NCBI GenBank assembly: GCA_045655125.1
Contig: JAZOOR010000049.1
Location: forward strand, 1 to 52,748
Source of the DNA: SIG578 sp045655125
Lineage (GTDB): Bacteria; Bacillota; Clostridia; Oscillospirales; Ruminococcaceae
Length of the DNA stretch: 52,748 nt
Direction of reading: 5' to 3'
Shown here: positions 49,512-52,748 of the stretch, piece by piece
How the letters are laid out: the number at the start of each line of letters is the position of its first letter
How positions within the stretch are numbered: position 1 is the first letter of the stretch
The notes under the pieces: model-generated
What the model was told of the DNA's origin: nothing
Seen by the model: the letters and a program-made list of their open reading frames with translations, nothing else
Database searches by the model: none
Made by a program: the position numbers and the translations under genes

Positions 49512-51357
49512 GAGGGTTTATAGATTTTATAGCCAATAATTTTGGTCCTTTCTTTGAAGGCGGTGTGTCGGTTTTCTTATGGTTTTTTAACCGTGCGATA
49601 GCTGCAGGCTGGCTTATTATTGCTATAATTTTTCTGCGACTTATTTTAAAAAGAGCGCCAAAATGGATATGCTGCGCCCTGTGGGGTATATGCGCTTTGC
49701 GCCTTGTGCTTCCTTTTTCGCTTAAAAGTGTACTTAGTCTTATTCCCAGCAGCGAAATTCTGCCGCCTGAGGTTATTTATCATAGCCGACCGCATATTGA
49801 GTCGGGTATACCTTTAGTTGACAATACAGTCAATGGTCAAATTGCTGAGTATTATTTTGAGGGTGTTTCTGTATCTAATGGAGCGGGTGTAAGTATGGCA
49901 TCACTTGCCGCACTTTTGTGGCTTATCGGTGTTTTTGCTTTACTTTTATATGCGCTTGTAAGCTTTGTGCGTCTTAGAAATAGTGTCAAGGAAGCTTGTG
50001 AACTTGAAAAAGGTGTGTTTGAGAGCGCTGCTGTTTCCTCGCCCTTTATTTTGGGGATTTTTCGTCCGCGCATTTATCTGCCCGTTAATATGGATAAGGA
50101 AACAGCTCAGTATGTGCTTAGGCACGAAAGGGCGCACCTTCGCCGCATCGACCATATTTTAAAGCCGCTTGGTTTTGTCATTCTTGCGCTATACTGGTTT
50201 TCTCCGCTTGTGTGGATAGCATATATTCTTTTCTGCAGAGATATTGAGCTTGCCTGCGATGAAAAGGTAATAGCAGACCTCGATAAAGAAAACCGAGCCA
50301 ATTATGCACAGGCTCTGCTTACTTGTGCAGTTGGAAATAAGCTGCTTTCCGCTTGCCCGCTTGCTTTCGGCGAGGTGTCTGTAAAGAACAGAGTGAAATC
50401 GGCACTGAATTACAAAAAGCCTATGCTGTGGATAGTAATTGCAGGTTTAATTTGCGCCGTAGCCGTTGCCGCTTGTTTTCTCACTGATCCCCTAAAAAAT
50501 AAAGTAGGCGGAGTTGTCGTTACAGATAGCGGCTCTGATTATTACGAGGGCGTTTCTATCTCGGTTGTCTCTGTTGACTTAAACTCAGATAACCCTAAGC
50601 TTAAGGTGCTCTGGAAAAATGACACCGAAAATGAGTTTGGATTTGGCGAAGACTTTTCAATACACCGAAAACAAAACGGAATATGGGTAGATTGTGTGAA
50701 TGGAGATGTGTTTTTTAATGCGATTGCATATATTTTAAATCCATATAGCAGCGGCGAGCACACATATTCTCTAAAAGGCTTTGACCTTTCAAAGACGGGT
50801 GATTATCGCTTTGAAACAGGTACATTCTGGATAGAATTTACACTTACTGAGGCCCGTGGAGGCTCATCGTCAGGAGATATTTCCTATGAAACCGAAATTT
50901 ATAATATAGGCTACGGATTTAAAGAGGGAGAGGATATGTTTGCCTATCATTCGGAAAATAAAGCTAAGCTTTCGGAGCAAAATCATATCCCCGTAGTCCG
51001 CATAGACGGCCGCAATAAGCTCACGTCTCTACTTTCAGATATGGAAGAACATTTTAATATTAATATCTCATATGGTGACAAGGAATTTGGTGATTTTTTG
51101 ATAAATACACTAATGATTTTTTCAAAGAAAAGTCACTGCTTGTAATGTATGTATGGGAGGGCAGCGGCAGTGTAAATCACGAAGTTTCGGGGATATATAA
51201 GGATAAGAACGATATTTTAACTGTAATCGTAAACCGCCTTGTCCCTGAGGCGGGAACTGCCGATATGGCAGGCTGGGCAGTAGTGGTTAGTGTAGATAAG
51301 GAAACAGTAAATAGTTGTGATGGCTTTGATGCTGTTACAAAGAGTGTTAATGTTTAA
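49508..51357 (+). pseudogene. BlaR1-like M56 sensor protease, frameshifted near its 3' end
   Basis: The first frame (49508-51145, 545 aa) has membrane helices, the M56 zinc site HERAH near residue 206 with an ELACDEKV segment after it, another helix near residue 310, and an extracellular beta-rich domain of no recognised family. There is no penicillin-binding sensor domain. A second frame (to 51357) continues the same domain with no separate start signal. Shifting by -1 at the six-T run near 51116-51121 joins the two smoothly (FFKEKSLLVMYVWEGSG). Causes may be a real mutation, programmed slippage, or a base-call error. Confidence 0.75.
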
Positions 51358-51393
51358 AAAAGCCTCCGCGTTTTGAAAAACGCGGAGGCTTTC
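51358..51393 (+). terminator. Terminator of the BlaI-BlaR1-like operon
   Basis: A 15-bp stem AAAGCCTCCGCGTTT and its complement, with flanking A and T runs. Confidence 0.88.
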
Positions 51394-51417
51394 AAATTAA
51401 TAAAACAAATATTCATA

Positions 51418-51446
51418 TTGAATAAATGAAAGGATTATGGTATATT
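51418..51446 (+). promoter_or_regulatory. Promoter of the beta-CASP gene
   Basis: TTGAAT (51418) and TATATT (51441) with a 17-bp spacer. Confidence 0.6.
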
Positions 51447-51477
51447 GATATTATAGAAATTAGTTCGGAGGGATAGT

Positions 51478-52748
51478 ATGAAGATAACATTTTTAGGCGC
51501 TACTCATGAGGTTACAGGAAGCTGCACACTGCTTGAAACGGGCGGTTATAAATTCTTAGTAGACTGCGGAATGGAGCAGGGCAAGGATATTTTTGAAAAT
51601 CAGCGACTGCCCGTAAGTCCCGCCGAAATTGATTTTGTGCTTCTTACTCATGCGCACATTGACCATTCGGGAAACCTCCCTCTGCTTGCCCGCGGAGGAT
51701 TTAAGGGCAGAGTATATGCTACCGAGGCAACCTGCTCACTTGCTGATATAATGCTTAGGGATAGTACCCATATTCAGCTCTTTGAAGCCGAGTGGCGAAA
51801 CAGAAAGGCGAAGCGCGCGGGAAAAGAGGCTTATGTTCCGCTTTACGATATGGCAGATACCGAGGTTATCTTAAGTCACCTGCGTCCCTGCAGATACGGG
51901 GAAACGGTTAGGGTGCTTGAAAATGTTGAAATAAGATTTACCGATATCGGTCACCTTTTAGGCTCTTCCTGCATTGAAATATGGGTAACCGAAAACGGTA
52001 AGACCGAAAAGCTTGTATTCAGCGGCGATGTAGGAAATATTGATAGACCTATTGTTAATGACCCTAAAAAAGTAGAAGATGCAGATTGCGTTATCATTGA
52101 ATCGACCTATGGCGACAGGCTGCACGAGGAGCACCCTGATAATATCGCAACACTCGCAGAGATTATTGAAAAAACCTTTAAACGCGGCGGTAATGTTGTT
52201 ATTCCCTCGTTTGCGGTTGGCAGAACTCAGGAAATTTTATATTACATTCGTCAAATAAAGGATTCGGGGCTTATTTCGGGGTTTGATGGCTTTGAGGTTT
52301 ATGTTGACAGTCCGCTTGCTGAGGAAGCTACTAAAATCTATATTCAGACTAACATTGATTCTGTAGACGCCGAGGCGGCTCAGCTTGTGCGTCAGGGAAT
52401 AAATCCTTTCTGGTTTGATGGGCTTATCTGCTCTAAGACAAGTAGTGAGTCCAAGGCTATAAACGAAAATCCTCGCCCCAAGGTTATAATTTCCGCCAGC
52501 GGAATGTGCGAGGCGGGAAGAATCCGCCACCATTTAAAGCACAACCTCTGGAGACCTGAGTGTACCGTTCTGTTTGTAGGCTATCAGGCTGAAGGTACAC
52601 TCGGCAGAATTATTTATGAGGGCGCTAAAAAGGTAAAGCTTTTCGGAGAAGAAATTGAGGTTAAGGCCCAGATTTGCTATCTGCCCGGTGTCAGCGGTCA
52701 CGCCGACAAAAACGGACTTATTGATTGGCTTTCAGGCTTTGAGAAAAA
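51478..52748 (+). CDS. MBL-fold beta-CASP hydrolase (3' end outside window)
   Basis: An open frame from the ATG at 51478 (GGAGGGATAGT upstream) to the window edge, with at least 423 residues. The metallo-beta-lactamase motif THAHIDHSG lies near residue 58, and VVIPSFAVGRTQEIL and the beta-CASP motifs (VYVDSPLA, ISASGMCEAGRIRHHL, VSGHADKNGLIDWL) follow in order. It is of the CPSF73/YsH1-like exonuclease branch, probably a zinc-dependent RNase. The end of the protein is only a few residues past the edge or carries an RMMBL-type tail. Confidence 0.92.
   Translation, partial: MKITFLGATHEVTGSCTLLETGGYKFLVDCGMEQGKDIFENQRLPVSPAEIDFVLLTHAHIDHSGNLPLLARGGFKGRVYATEATCSLADIMLRDSTHIQLFEAEWRNRKAKRAGKEAYVPLYDMADTEVILSHLRPCRYGETVRVLENVEIRFTDIGHLLGSSCIEIWVTENGKTEKLVFSGDVGNIDRPIVNDPKKVEDADCVIIESTYGDRLHEEHPDNIATLAEIIEKTFKRGGNVVIPSFAVGRTQEILYYIRQIKDSGLISGFDGFEVYVDSPLAEEATKIYIQTNIDSVDAEAAQLVRQGINPFWFDGLICSKTSSESKAINENPRPKVIISASGMCEAGRIRHHLKHNLWRPECTVLFVGYQAEGTLGRIIYEGAKKVKLFGEEIEVKAQICYLPGVSGHADKNGLIDWLSGFEK

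Noticed and set aside
1..52748. CRISPR array or insertion-sequence transposase
   Set aside because: I found no regularly spaced direct repeats with unique spacers and no DDE, HUH or serine-transposase motif. The only tandem repeat is the 12-bp hsdS run.

Overview
The window reads as a chromosome segment of a low-GC Gram-positive anaerobe of the class Clostridia (a Ruminococcaceae/Oscillospiraceae-like gut bacterium). The reasons are an AT-rich sequence, strong GGAGG-type ribosome binding sites, consensus sigma-A promoters (TTGACA-17-TATAAT), ArgR-, BlaI- and MarR-type control sites, two DegV proteins, IspE of the non-mevalonate route, and class I Fe-S hydro-lyases. The species cannot be named from the sequence alone.

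Region 1 (1-15802, chromosomal backbone). It holds the 3' part of a large secreted four-module protein, ispE, tRNA-Met and tRNA-Trp, and a nitroreductase divergent from an FAD-Rieske oxidoreductase. A self-controlled MarR gene with a DegV gene follows, then a second DegV gene and a GtrA membrane protein. Next comes an AraC-type regulator divergent from a five-gene operon: AtuA/DUF1446, DUF4387, the two subunits of a class I Fe-S hydro-lyase, and a tandem amidohydrolase. This operon looks like a catabolic route for a hydroxylated or unsaturated carboxylic acid whose substrate I cannot name.

Region 2 (15803-40373, integrated element of about 24.5 kb). A perfect 59-bp direct repeat made of the 3' half of a minus-strand tRNA-Ser(CGA) gene marks both ends (15803-15861 and 40282-40340). 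A tyrosine integrase and an excisionase-like gene sit beside the right end, next to the reconstituted tRNA. The cargo is almost entirely anti-phage or DNA/RNA-processing genes. It includes an XRE and a Fic gene leading a type I restriction-modification operon (hsdM, hsdS with four 12-bp TAEL repeats, hsdR), interleaved with a DUF4145-like protein, a candidate HEPN RNase and a GIY-YIG nuclease. A second run holds Shedu (DUF4263), a peptide deformylase, an HNH nuclease, a membrane-tailed protein, a PIN-GNAT-EVE-like fusion and an ASCH protein. A lone SMC/ABC-type ATPase gene is bracketed by 80-bp imperfect direct repeats. I see no relaxase, coupling protein, capsid, portal or terminase gene, so the element looks non-autonomous: an integrative defence island rather than a full ICE or prophage.

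Region 3 (40374-52748). This begins with a damaged att/tRNA area: a tRNA-Ser 5' half broken by a 107-nt insertion and phased TGCGAGA repeats, which suggest that a related second element once sat in tandem. Chromosomal genes then resume: an XRE-DUF2238-glycosyltransferase operon (minus), a catalytically altered E2-type acyltransferase, tex, argG-argH with candidate ARG boxes, a BlaI/BlaR1-like pair whose sensor gene carries a frameshift, and a beta-CASP metallo-hydrolase cut by the window edge.

The strongest leads for something undescribed are the HNH / membrane protein / PIN-GNAT-EVE / ASCH gene run, the repeat-bracketed ATPase cassette, a tRNA-like cloverleaf closed by a perfect 15-bp stem right after the integrase gene, a strongly promoted but non-coding stretch near 37.3 kb, and the AtuA-hydro-lyase-amidohydrolase operon.
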